Source of the DNA: Ditibartonella apihabitans
Lineage (GTDB): Bacteria; Pseudomonadota; Alphaproteobacteria; Rhizobiales; Rhizobiaceae
Length of the DNA: 64,000 nucleotides
Reading direction: 5' to 3'
Assembly: GCF_002007485.1 (NCBI RefSeq)
Contig: NZ_CP015820.1
Coordinates: 744,001-808,000 of the forward strand
The position numbers and the translations under genes are program-made. Below are positions 1 to 8,542 of the stretch, one piece after another. Within the stretch, counting starts at the first letter, position 1. The number at the start of each line of letters is the position of its first letter. The notes beneath the pieces were generated by a model. That model saw only the letters and a list, made by a program, of their open reading frames with translations. It made no database searches and had not been told where the DNA came from.

Positions 1-205
1 AGGCTTCTATTGAAATTTTTTGGTGCCAGAAATTTTGGTAAGCGGTCGCATAAGTTGAATTGGCAAGCAAGAGAGCAACCATTGTTGCAATAACGAGAGC
101 AACGCCCGCCATAGCTTCGATATGAAGTAGATTGCGACAGCTTGAAAATATTTTTTCGGCAAAAACAGATGCGCGGTTCGGCAGGCGGTGAGACATATTT
201 GTCAT
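1..205 (-). CDS. nhaA: Na+/H+ antiporter NhaA, N-terminal part (runs off the window)
   Basis: This is the first 68 codons of a sodium/proton antiporter, an inner-membrane protein that expels Na+ (or Li+) in exchange for protons and helps pH and salt homeostasis. Translating the minus strand from the ATG at 205 gives a short basic cytoplasmic tail, then a hydrophobic helix containing AGVALVIATMVALLLANS and the following WHQKISI, which matches the first transmembrane segment and loop of NhaA proteins. A good ribosome binding site (AAGGAA) lies about 6 bases before the ATG; a second in-frame ATG at 196 is less well placed. The leader upstream is structured (see the entry at 218-278). The rest of the gene lies outside the window, so the catalytic aspartates cannot be checked. 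Confidence 0.85.
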   Translation of the reverse strand, partial: MTNMSHRLPNRASVFAEKIFSSCRNLLHIEAMAGVALVIATMVALLLANSTYATAYQNFWHQKISIEA

Positions 206-217
206 GGCAAGTTCCTT

Positions 218-278
218 TTTGCTGGCGGCCCGACCAGCTTGAAACCTGCCCGTAAACAATTTACCGGACACCCGACAT
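218..278 (-). promoter_or_regulatory. Structured nhaA leader, candidate nhaA-I (Li+-responsive) riboswitch
   Basis: On the minus strand the bases just before nhaA form two stems: an imperfect one at 267-249 (CCGGTAAA/TTTACGGG around a TTG loop) and a perfect five-pair hairpin at 238-221 (GCTGG/CCAGC) with the G/C-rich loop TCGGGCCG. The stretches GGGTGTCC, ACGGGCAGG and GGTCGGGCCGCC resemble, from memory, the conserved blocks of the nhaA-I RNA family, whose known members sit upstream of nhaA genes and respond to lithium. The second hairpin ends only about five bases before the ribosome binding site, so control by hiding that site is plausible. The stems are seen; the family assignment is recall and needs a covariance-model search. 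Confidence 0.55.
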
Positions 279-453
279 TTTTATATCCAAACGAGGGAGA
301 ATATACAAGCCAACAATATTATTTATGGCGTTCGAAATTTGAAGCTTTAATATGTAGATAAAATTTCTAAAGTGCCCAACTTAAAGAGAGAAATTCAAAT
401 ATATTTTGATTCTTACAAGAGTGTGATTGATTATATGAAATAATACGACACGA

Positions 454-490
454 TATATAGAGAATTATCCATTAGATAATTCTCTATATA
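454..490 (-). terminator. Long perfect hairpin after the 506-2203 gene
   Basis: Two perfect 16-base arms (454-469 and 475-490) flank a five-base loop. The hairpin begins 15 bases beyond the stop of the minus-strand gene at 506. It is A+T rich and has no long T run, so it may end transcription or protect the mRNA end; it could also serve as a barrier between this gene and nhaA. Confidence 0.6.
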
Positions 491-505
491 ATTATATTTC
501 ACCAT

Positions 506-2203
506 TTAATTTTCATTTTTTACGACAAGATCGACTTTATTGAGCGCGCCTGCCAGATCATTTTGCAATGCTGTTTCAAGATCTGTTGCTGTGAGTCCTT
601 TATCGTCTTTGGCTTTGATTGATATTTTGAGTGTTCCCGGTTTTTTTGCAAATGCACCGAAAGCAGCTGATATCTTTTGTGCTTCTTCGTGATCTTTCAA
701 AAGCATTGCCGGACTCTTCGTCATAACCACATAAAAATCGTCATAAAGTTCTTTCTTGAGATCGTGTTTATTGTCGTTCAAGTTCTGTGCAAGATAGGTA
801 AACAATTTGTCGATGAAGCCGAAATCGGAATAACGCATATCCGCTTTAGTGATGCCAATTTGGTTTGCAGCATCAAGCATTGCTTGTTTGTCGCCCGAAA
901 AGAGTTCTGAACCGGCATTGATAATTGTTGCGGACATTTCGCCTGAACCAATGCCATCTGCGTTAAATGACAGATCATTAAGGGAAAGAGTTTGACGACC
1001 GGAATTATAAGAGAAATCAAGTTTTCCCGAGATATCCAGTGTTTTGAATCCCATATTCCTGAACATTTCGAAACTTTTCTGAGGCATTTCGCTGGTGTTT
1101 AATGAAAAACCATCGAGTTTCACTAACAAACTTTCAGGAACAGCTTGTTTCCATTCTCTTGGTTGGAGTTCGAACGAATTCAGGCTTGCTTTGACTGTTG
1201 GTAAATCGATATCAGCTTTTTCAACTTCGGCATCTATGGCCGTAATTGCCGATACTATCGTTGCCAGCAACTCATTCCTTGCCGCTTTTTCACCCTTTTC
1301 ATCACCACTCTTTTTAGCTTCCAGATAGGCACGTGCAAGATCTTCAGGCACGGCTTCCATCGGACGCATTTTTAGCCCGGCGGTTTTAAACTTGTTGAGC
1401 GAAAAATGAGCATTGCGATTGGTGCCCTCGAAGACATCGATTGCAATATCGCCGAGTTCGACCGGTCCGAAGATAGTCCGACCAATTTTGTCCGGTTTTA
1501 CTTTACCGGCCAAAATTGCATAGGTGTAAGCAAGATCAATATCACTCGCTTGCAAGGCATTGCTTTTGCCAATCAGCCGAAGGTTATTGTGTTCGCTCAC
1601 ATTGGAATTGGGCAAACCGACATTTGTACTCATGCCTGCAATGCCGACAGAACCGATATTGCCGGCCTTCAAACTCGAAAGCCAGAAGCCCTTGATATCA
1701 AGTTTTTCTGTTTCACCCTGTGGATTGGACAGGGATACCTCTATATCCGGCGCATTGACCGACGATATACCAACGCGCAACAAAGCTTGTAAAACGTTGG
1801 AAGCGATAGATGTATCCTTATCTTTGAGGGTGACACCACTCAATGTCATTTCAGGCACAACGACATGGATATTATCCCGTTTCAAATCAATATCATAAAT
1901 TGTAAATGAACCGGGGACAAAGCCAACAGGAGGGCGACCGGAAACAGAACCTATTTTGAGAGAGACACCGTCTGGTACGGGTAAGGTGACATTTTTGAGG
2001 TTTACATTACCAGCGACGGTCACTTCTGATTGTTCGGCTTTGACACCATGTTTTGTCATCTCGTCTTTGACAAAACTGTTCAGATATGGAGCGGCCATAT
2101 AAAAGGCACCGACACCCAATATGGCCAGAATGACCACGCCTCCAATGATATAAATTAACCAGCGTTTAAGTGTTGCTATTAACCAGCCACTGAAATTGGC
2201 CAT
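506..2203 (-). CDS. Hypothetical single-pass envelope protein (paralogue 1)
   Basis: A 565-residue protein of unknown function. Residues 1-16 are a basic cytoplasmic tail, about 17-40 form one transmembrane helix (YIIGGVVILAILGVGAFYM), and the rest is predicted periplasmic: alternating polar/hydrophobic segments typical of beta-rich AsmA- or YdgA(DUF945)-like proteins, with a lysine/glutamate-rich helical stretch near residues 285-325. No catalytic motif was recognised. It is clearly related to the next gene (2219-4260): both share the tail-TM-periplasmic layout and a matching C-terminal third (KTLDISGKLDFS here against KTIKFNGAFDAN there, then ELFSGDK against ELFSDN). The gap between them is 15 bases, so they are probably co-transcribed after a tandem duplication. 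A role in the cell envelope is inference from topology only. Confidence 0.7.
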   Translation of the reverse strand: MANFSGWLIATLKRWLIYIIGGVVILAILGVGAFYMAAPYLNSFVKDEMTKHGVKAEQSEVTVAGNVNLKNVTLPVPDGVSLKIGSVSGRPPVGFVPGSFTIYDIDLKRDNIHVVVPEMTLSGVTLKDKDTSIASNVLQALLRVGISSVNAPDIEVSLSNPQGETEKLDIKGFWLSSLKAGNIGSVGIAGMSTNVGLPNSNVSEHNNLRLIGKSNALQASDIDLAYTYAILAGKVKPDKIGRTIFGPVELGDIAIDVFEGTNRNAHFSLNKFKTAGLKMRPMEAVPEDLARAYLEAKKSGDEKGEKAARNELLATIVSAITAIDAEVEKADIDLPTVKASLNSFELQPREWKQAVPESLLVKLDGFSLNTSEMPQKSFEMFRNMGFKTLDISGKLDFSYNSGRQTLSLNDLSFNADGIGSGEMSATIINAGSELFSGDKQAMLDAANQIGITKADMRYSDFGFIDKLFTYLAQNLNDNKHDLKKELYDDFYVVMTKSPAMLLKDHEEAQKISAAFGAFAKKPGTLKISIKAKDDKGLTATDLETALQNDLAGALNKVDLVVKNEN

Positions 2204-2218
2204 TACATTTTTCCAGTC

Positions 2219-4260
2219 TTAATGTGTTGTATCTGCACTCACGTCTATTTTATCGACTAAAGTTGCAGGAAATTGCTTTATTGCCGCAAAATCGGCTATG
2301 CCGATACCATCTTTTGATTTAGCTACAGCATGGACATTGATAGTTCCACCGTTTTCTAAAAAGTTTTGCACTGCTTCGCCAGATTTTTGGGAATTTTCCG
2401 CACCAAGGAAAAGTGCAATTGCCAATCTGGCTTTGATAGCTGCCTCTCTGCGTTTGTTGGCAAAATTTTCGCCTGTATTCGCATCATAAAATTTTGCATA
2501 ACGCTCAAGAAAGTTATCAGCGTTTGCCGTCAGGTGCAGATCATTTATGTGTATAACCATAGCAGATGCTATTATCATCGCTAAATTGTCTGAAAATAAT
2601 TCCGGGCTGACATTTGAAAGTGTGCCCTTGAGGGACGCAGTTGCCATGTCCTGATAACCTAGAGTGTTGTTGAAATTAATTTTTTGGCTGTCACGATCCC
2701 AGTTGGCATCAAAGGCCCCATTGAATTTGATCGTTTTATAGCCGAGGTCTTTCAAAACACTGGACTCTTTTAGCGGATCGTAAGACGGGGATAAAATAAA
2801 ATTCATTGCCTTTACACGATCACTTTCAACAGGGTACTCGAAATCTTTTACTACCGCTTTCAAAGATGTCGGTATAATTCCTTTGCCGAAATCGGCAGTG
2901 GCGTCAAATGCCCCCAATGTAAAGAGATTCTCTTCACTGTTTTTGGATGAGGGGTCGGAAAATTTAACACCGGATGTATGGATATTTTTGAATTGTGGCA
3001 TGAATATCGTAGATTGAGGTTCCGAAAATGATTTATAAAGAGCATCATAATCGGCATTACCCGAGCTAATGGCGTGATTCAAAACATCAATAAAGTCATT
3101 CAACTGCTCCGAACGCAGGTCCGTTATTGAAAAACTATCTACTACTAAAGCACGTAGGTCTTCTCCGCTGGCTTCATAACCATTCAGGCTAATATCCACA
3201 CGTCCATTCCGGTAAGTAACAGAAAAATTTTTCTGCTTCGAAGTTAGGTCGGAAAATTTTTGAGACACTCCTTCAACATCCATATCCATAAATCCGACCG
3301 ACGAAAGTATGGCGAGCCTCTTGAGAAAAATTTCGTTCTCTTTTATTTCCTTGACGTTATCAATGGAACCAGATTGGCCAAGTTCTTCCATGAAACTGCT
3401 CAATGAAAAAGGTAGATGACGCAACGACAGTTTTGTTCCCCAAATAGTTTGGGCGGTAGACAGAGAGTTGTTTCCGTCTTCGTCTGGTTGGTTGATTATA
3501 ATGTCATGAATTGACCAGCCATTTGCGACATCCTTGAACGGATTTTCCGCGTTGGAGCCAGATGAAGCTTCGTTAAAATAGCTAATCAGATAACCGAGAT
3601 CGAGGTTGTTTATTTCACTCTTACCGAATTCTGTCTTGGCAAATTTTGTATTTACCGAGGAGGCACTTTTTTTGCTTAATGGATATTCACCGGACATACT
3701 ATCGGCTGTCACCTTTTTGACGAGACCCTTCGCAATGTCATCAAAAATAACGTTGTTATAAGAATAGGTTGCTCCATTTGTTTCTTTTCCATCGGTCCAG
3801 ATCACATTCGGAGCAACAATTTTTTCGCTGTAATATTTCGAATATCGAAAAAATATTGATTGTCAGATGTTTTTGAGTCATTGAGCGCAAAGTTTTCCAA
3901 AGTCATAACCGGAATAGACAGTTTGCTTTGACCTAACGAATAGCTGATTTTTTCAAGTTCGAGTTTTTTACTGGTTTTGCCGGAAAAATTGACTTCACCC
4001 TTGATTGTCTCGGCCTGCAGACTTCTATCTTTGGAAAAATTGATCTTGGCATCATGAATAGTAAAATGACGCCGCCAATTGACATCAAGCGAACTGAAGC
4101 TGACGCCATTTTCTTTGAGAAAATTGTCAACGTGTTTTTGTGCTGAACGAGCGAGATAGAAAACAAAACCACCCGCTATGATAGCCAGAACAATGATGCT
4201 TATGATAATTTTTGGCCAAGGCGACTTTCGGGTTCCCTTGTCAATGATTTGTTCACTCAT
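2219..4260 (-). pseudogene. Frameshifted envelope protein (paralogue 2)
   Basis: Two minus-strand reading frames together make one protein of about 680 residues. The 5' part (start ATG 4260, with GAGGGG eight bases before it) gives a cytoplasmic tail, one transmembrane helix (IIISIIVLAIIAGGFVFYL) and the start of a periplasmic domain, ending at a TGA at 3802. The 3' part is open from before 3805 to 2219. The break is at a run of six A in the mRNA (T at 3820-3825): one extra A would join ...DIRNITAKK to IVAPNVIWTDGK without a gap. The 3' frame has a GTG at the overlap (3805), so a coupled separate start is formally possible, but its product would lack any signal or membrane anchor. A real mutation, sequencing error or slippage cannot be told apart here. 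It is paralogous to the gene at 506-2203. Function unknown. Confidence 0.7.
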
Positions 4261-5165
4261 CCCGTTTCCCCTCGATTGCAAAGGTTAAAACACAACACAC
4301 GTTGTTCTCTTTTCCATAATGGAAATAAATTGCGACTTTATTCTGGATAAACAATGCATAATATAACGAAGCCACAGAGTCTTGTTCTTTTTTTATTGCT
4401 AACGGTCAATTCACCGGTCACCGGCTTCGGTAGATAGCAATTTTCGTGCATTCCCTATAAAATCCTTGTTGATAATATCAGTTTCGACTTATGAAAGGCC
4501 GCTTGTCTTTTAGAAGGGCCAACGCCATAGGCGGGTATATCTGATCTGCTAATATATAAGTCGGCCTCGAATTTAGGAAATGGTAGTTAGCGGGCTGATG
4601 ACAGAGACAATGATAGGCCAATTTGAGGCTACAATTCCATGGCGGCACCATGTGATATTCGAAAATATCGGGAACTTTACATTATAAAACCCTTATTGGC
4701 GGTATTTCTGTAAGGAAATTACAACGGTTATTCTCTCCCGATTTTGACGTAAAAATAAGAAATTGGCAGGGAAAAGGGGCGGGGAAATATCATTATTTGC
4801 AGCGGTGCAGACAATATTTGATCAAGATTTGATCAAGCTTGTCACGCGGTCTGTCATTGTCGTGTCATCGAGCTTCTTTCTGATAGAAATGACCTGCTCT
4901 TTAAGGATTATTATTATTGCCATTAAAGCGGCACATATCCGAGCTTTGCCTGTGACCAAACTTCTTGAATTCTGTTGATGTGCTAAAATCTTAAATTCCA
5001 TCAATATGATTGCATTTGTTGCGAAAAACTTCCGATTAATCAATCCGCTCTTTTTAAAATTCTCGGGGCATTAAAACATCGTAATCTAAACACTAAAGCC
5101 GACAAAGCTCATTCTGTTTTGATACAGCATTCGATCAATTTGAAATGCAGGTTTGAAAATCACGG
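4261..5165. other. Long intergenic region without a recognised gene
   Basis: About 900 bases between the start of the frameshifted envelope gene and the end of the SulP gene. Open frames of about 70 codons on both strands (near 4763-5043) lack ribosome binding sites and family resemblance, and overlap each other. The only local pattern is a close repeat of GATCAAG near 4818-4840. The promoter of the 4260 gene should lie at its left edge. Nothing else was recognised. Confidence 0.5.
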
Positions 5166-6881
5166 TCAAGCGGTAACAGCTTCGCGTTTCATATATTTAT
5201 GAACAGCTTTTCCCAGATTTTTTTCCAGATGGACAGCAGGTGGTCTGATGCCATGTGACATAAGGTCTTTCAGAACCTGTTCGGAGGCCCCGCAAATGAC
5301 GAGGGTGATGCCTTGTTTTTTTGCTTTTCCGGCAAGACTTTCAATCGTATTTGCACCTGTCGCATCAAGAAATGGTACCTGAGCGAAATCGAGAATCATG
5401 GTTCGGTAATTATCGCCAATCCGGTCAAGAACCGAGCCGATAGAGGCAGCCGCACCAAAAAAGAAGGCGCCTGAAATATGGTAGACAACGGTTCGGCTGT
5501 CTTTTTGCAAGTCATTGTCGAACTGGGCATTTGACGTATTGGTACCATCCGCCCTGTCTTCTGCAACCAGCGGGCGATCAGCTGTGACACTTGCGGCTTT
5601 CGACATACGGTGGATAAATAATAAAGCACCCAAAGCAAAACCGATAATAATAGCTTCGGTTACGTTGCGGAAAATTGTTAATGACAGCGATACGAGTAGG
5701 ACGACAGCATCGCCCGCAGATGCTTTGAGAAGAAGTGCAATTGCGCGTTTGTCAATCATATTCCAGGAAATAATAGCAAGTATTCCCGCAAGACATGCCA
5801 GCGGAATAAAATTGGCAAGAGGTGCCAATGCAACGAGAAACAACAGCAAAAAGATTGAATGACAAATACCGGAAATGGGGCTTCTTGCTCCTGCGCGAAT
5901 ATTGGTGGCGGTACGTGCAATAGCTCCCGTTACACAAATACCGGCAAATAGGGCAGAGGCTATATTTCCCACGCCTTGTGCGACAAGCTCGCAATTCGAC
6001 CGATGGCGGCGCCCCGTCATGCCATCGGCAACAACTGCCGACAAAAGCGATTCAATTGCCCCGAGTAATGTAAATGTCATCGCATCGGGGAAAACGGCTT
6101 TGATTTTTTCAAAAGTAAAATCGGGCAGATGCGGATGAGGTAAAGCAGATGGCATAGTACCGAATTTCGAGCCTATGGTGACAATATCGAGATTGAAAAA
6201 AGCTGTTATGGCGCCGCCAATAATGATTGAAAGCACCATGCCGGGCCAATTCGGCAATAGTTTTTTTAAAACCGTAATAAAAATGATTGTCCCCGCGCAG
6301 AAAACGATAGAAAGGAAGCTGCATGTTTCGATATTTTGCCAGATGAAAGGGAGTTTTTCTAAAATTGGCCCCGGCTCTTTTTCAGTGAGATTAAGCCCCA
6401 GCATATTGATCAGTTGGCTTAAAAAAATAATGACAGCAATACCCGCGGTAAACCCCACAGTAACAGGATAGGGGATGAACTTGATATAAGTGCCAAGCCG
6501 CAGATAACCGACAGCCATCAGCATAATTCCAGACATCACTGTCGCAAGAAATAACCCGTCCATCCCGTGCTCGGCGACGGTTGTCGAAACGACAATGATA
6601 AAGGCGCCGGCGGGGCCACCGATTTGAAAACGGCTTCCGCCAAGAAGAGCTATAAAAAAGCCACCTACGATGGATGTATATAATCCTTGTACAGGTGAAG
6701 CACCGGAGGCAATGGCGATAGCAATTGAAAGAGGCAAAGCAACGATCGCAACGGTAAGACCGGCGATGGCATCGGCGCGAAAATCGGCAAGATGATAGCC
6801 TTCGCGGAAGACTGTTACAAGCTTTGGCTGGAAAAGCTCGCTAAAGGATAAGGTATCGACAGCCTTTTTGGATCGCGCCAT
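5166..6881 (-). CDS. SulP family anion transporter with STAS domain
   Basis: A 571-residue inner-membrane transporter of the SulP (SLC26-like) family, which moves sulfate, bicarbonate or other anions. Residues about 25-430 are the multi-spanning transport domain, with the family's N-terminal block (LPLSIAIAIASGASPVQGLY) and GGPAGAF in TM3. Residues about 460-560 form the cytoplasmic STAS domain, including MILDFAQVPFLDATG, where the usual DSS/DSG of STAS domains is DAT. The gene is divergent from the MFS gene at 7064 with 182 bases between, which must hold both promoters. No carbonic anhydrase or sulfur-assimilation gene is adjacent, so the substrate cannot be named. Confidence 0.9.
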   Translation of the reverse strand: MARSKKAVDTLSFSELFQPKLVTVFREGYHLADFRADAIAGLTVAIVALPLSIAIAIASGASPVQGLYTSIVGGFFIALLGGSRFQIGGPAGAFIIVVSTTVAEHGMDGLFLATVMSGIMLMAVGYLRLGTYIKFIPYPVTVGFTAGIAVIIFLSQLINMLGLNLTEKEPGPILEKLPFIWQNIETCSFLSIVFCAGTIIFITVLKKLLPNWPGMVLSIIIGGAITAFFNLDIVTIGSKFGTMPSALPHPHLPDFTFEKIKAVFPDAMTFTLLGAIESLLSAVVADGMTGRRHRSNCELVAQGVGNIASALFAGICVTGAIARTATNIRAGARSPISGICHSIFLLLFLVALAPLANFIPLACLAGILAIISWNMIDKRAIALLLKASAGDAVVLLVSLSLTIFRNVTEAIIIGFALGALLFIHRMSKAASVTADRPLVAEDRADGTNTSNAQFDNDLQKDSRTVVYHISGAFFFGAAASIGSVLDRIGDNYRTMILDFAQVPFLDATGANTIESLAGKAKKQGITLVICGASEQVLKDLMSHGIRPPAVHLEKNLGKAVHKYMKREAVTA

Positions 6882-7063
6882 GATCTAACACAAAATGATT
6901 TGGGAAAAAGTATTTCTTGATGCATAGCACGGTTGTTTTTATCGATCTACTTTATTTAGACAAAAATACCTTTACTCACATAAAGTTTATGGCACGTCAC
7001 AGTATGAAAATAATATCATATTTATTATTTTTGCGAAAAATGCATGCAACGGAAGTGTAACAC

Positions 7064-8494
7064 ATGCGGATATCCGAAAAACAAGCTCATGAAACCGGAA
7101 TGACACATCAAGCCCGTTGGGTCGCTGTTCTCGTTGCGGCTGCGTTTTTCATGGAAAATCTTGATGCAACCGTTATTGCAACGGCATTGCCTGCAATGGG
7201 CAAAACATTTGCAACAGATCCTGTAAATATAAACACCGGCATGAGTGCCTATATGCTCACACTCGGTGTCTTTATTCCTGCAAGCGGTTGGCTGACAGAC
7301 AGGTTCGGTTCGCGCTCCATGTTTTCATTAGCCGTTCTCACCTTTACCTTTGCGTCTTTATTATGCGGACTATCGCCCAATTTGACTTTTTTCATTTGTG
7401 CCCGCATCTTGCAAGGCATGGGTGGTGCACTCATGGTTCCGGTCGGTCGCCTCGTTGTTTTGCGTCAAACCCCGAAGAACAAGCTTGTCGAAGCAATTGC
7501 TCTTCTCACCTGGCCGGGATTGGTCGCACCGATTTTGGGGCCGCCGCTCGGTGGTTTTATCGCCCAATATTTTCACTGGAGCCTGATTTTTTATCTCAAT
7601 ATTCCGCTAGGTTTTATTATCCTTCTTTTCAGTTTAAAAATCTTCCCTGATGAAAAAAGTGAAGCACCGCGATCTTTCGATCTTTTGGGGTTCCTGCTTA
7701 CGGGCATAGGACTTGCGACCCTGCTTTTTGCCGCAGAAAAAGTGGGCGATAGCCATGGTCTCACACCACTTGTTATCACTTGTTTTGTTATTGGTGTAAC
7801 ACTGCTTTCATGGAGTATTTTTCATCTTGAACATGCCAAGGCACCGCTTGTTTCGTTAAAAGCTCTGTCTTATCAAACATTTGCCGTCTCGATATATGGC
7901 GGGACAGGTTTCAGGATGACATCCAATGCTGTGATCTTTATCCTGCCGTTGATGGCCCAATTGGCGATGGGTTTTACATCGACCGAGGCTGGGTTTCTAT
8001 TAATGCCGATTTTTGCCGGTACTCTTGCAATCAAACCGTTTACAACTCCGCTTATGCGTTATTTCGGTTTCAAGCGCACACTCGTTGTCAATTGTCTTTT
8101 CAATGCGTTATTTATTGCCCTTTGTGGAACCTTTTCACGCGGAATGCCGGTTTCATTGATGGTGGTCGTGCTGACGTTGAGTGGCGTGTTCCGTTCTATC
8201 CAGTTCACGGCTTTGAATACAATTGCATTTGCCGATGTTCCAGCCGAGGAAATGAACGGTGCCAACACATTGTTTTCAACAATTTTCCAATTGAACATAG
8301 GTCTTGGAATTGCTTTAGGCGCAATATGTTTGCGAGCCGCCGCTCAGATAACCGGTGCCGAACTTGAAATGTCCCTCCTACCATTCAAACTAGCATTTTT
8401 TATCGTTGCTTTTATAAGCCTCCTGCCATTATGGGGATTGTTACGCTTGAAACACAATGCAGGAGATCTTGTCGCCGGACATGTGAAGAGCTAG
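7064..8494 (+). CDS. MFS transporter, DHA2 (EmrB-like) drug:H+ antiporter family
   Basis: A 476-residue, roughly 14-helix major facilitator. The first helix carries LDATVIATALP (about residues 33-43), the hallmark of the DHA2 drug/proton antiporters, and the loop between helices 2 and 3 has GWLTDRFGSR (motif A). Members export drugs, dyes or bile salts across the inner membrane, often with an EmrA-type membrane fusion partner; none is encoded nearby. The ATG at 7064 follows GGAAGTG; a second ATG at 7100 (MTHQARW) would also leave the whole membrane domain. It heads a plus-strand group with the SLC13-type and FUSC-type genes that follow at 49 bases and by overlap. Confidence 0.85.
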   Translation: MRISEKQAHETGMTHQARWVAVLVAAAFFMENLDATVIATALPAMGKTFATDPVNINTGMSAYMLTLGVFIPASGWLTDRFGSRSMFSLAVLTFTFASLLCGLSPNLTFFICARILQGMGGALMVPVGRLVVLRQTPKNKLVEAIALLTWPGLVAPILGPPLGGFIAQYFHWSLIFYLNIPLGFIILLFSLKIFPDEKSEAPRSFDLLGFLLTGIGLATLLFAAEKVGDSHGLTPLVITCFVIGVTLLSWSIFHLEHAKAPLVSLKALSYQTFAVSIYGGTGFRMTSNAVIFILPLMAQLAMGFTSTEAGFLLMPIFAGTLAIKPFTTPLMRYFGFKRTLVVNCLFNALFIALCGTFSRGMPVSLMVVVLTLSGVFRSIQFTALNTIAFADVPAEEMNGANTLFSTIFQLNIGLGIALGAICLRAAAQITGAELEMSLLPFKLAFFIVAFISLLPLWGLLRLKHNAGDLVAGHVKS

Positions 8495-8542
8495 ATTTTA
8501 AAAAAGCCATAGGCCACTTTCGGGAACAGGTCGGCCGAGGAG

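Noticed and set aside
3802..3830. Programmed -1 ribosomal frameshift
   Set aside because: The zero frame reads GCG AAA AAA TTG, not a standard slippery heptamer such as A AAA AAG, and no downstream stimulatory structure was recognised; a simple indel is more likely, though not excluded.
4763..5043. Two ~70-codon frames in the gap before the SulP gene
   Set aside because: They overlap on opposite strands, have no ribosome binding sites and no recognisable sequence.
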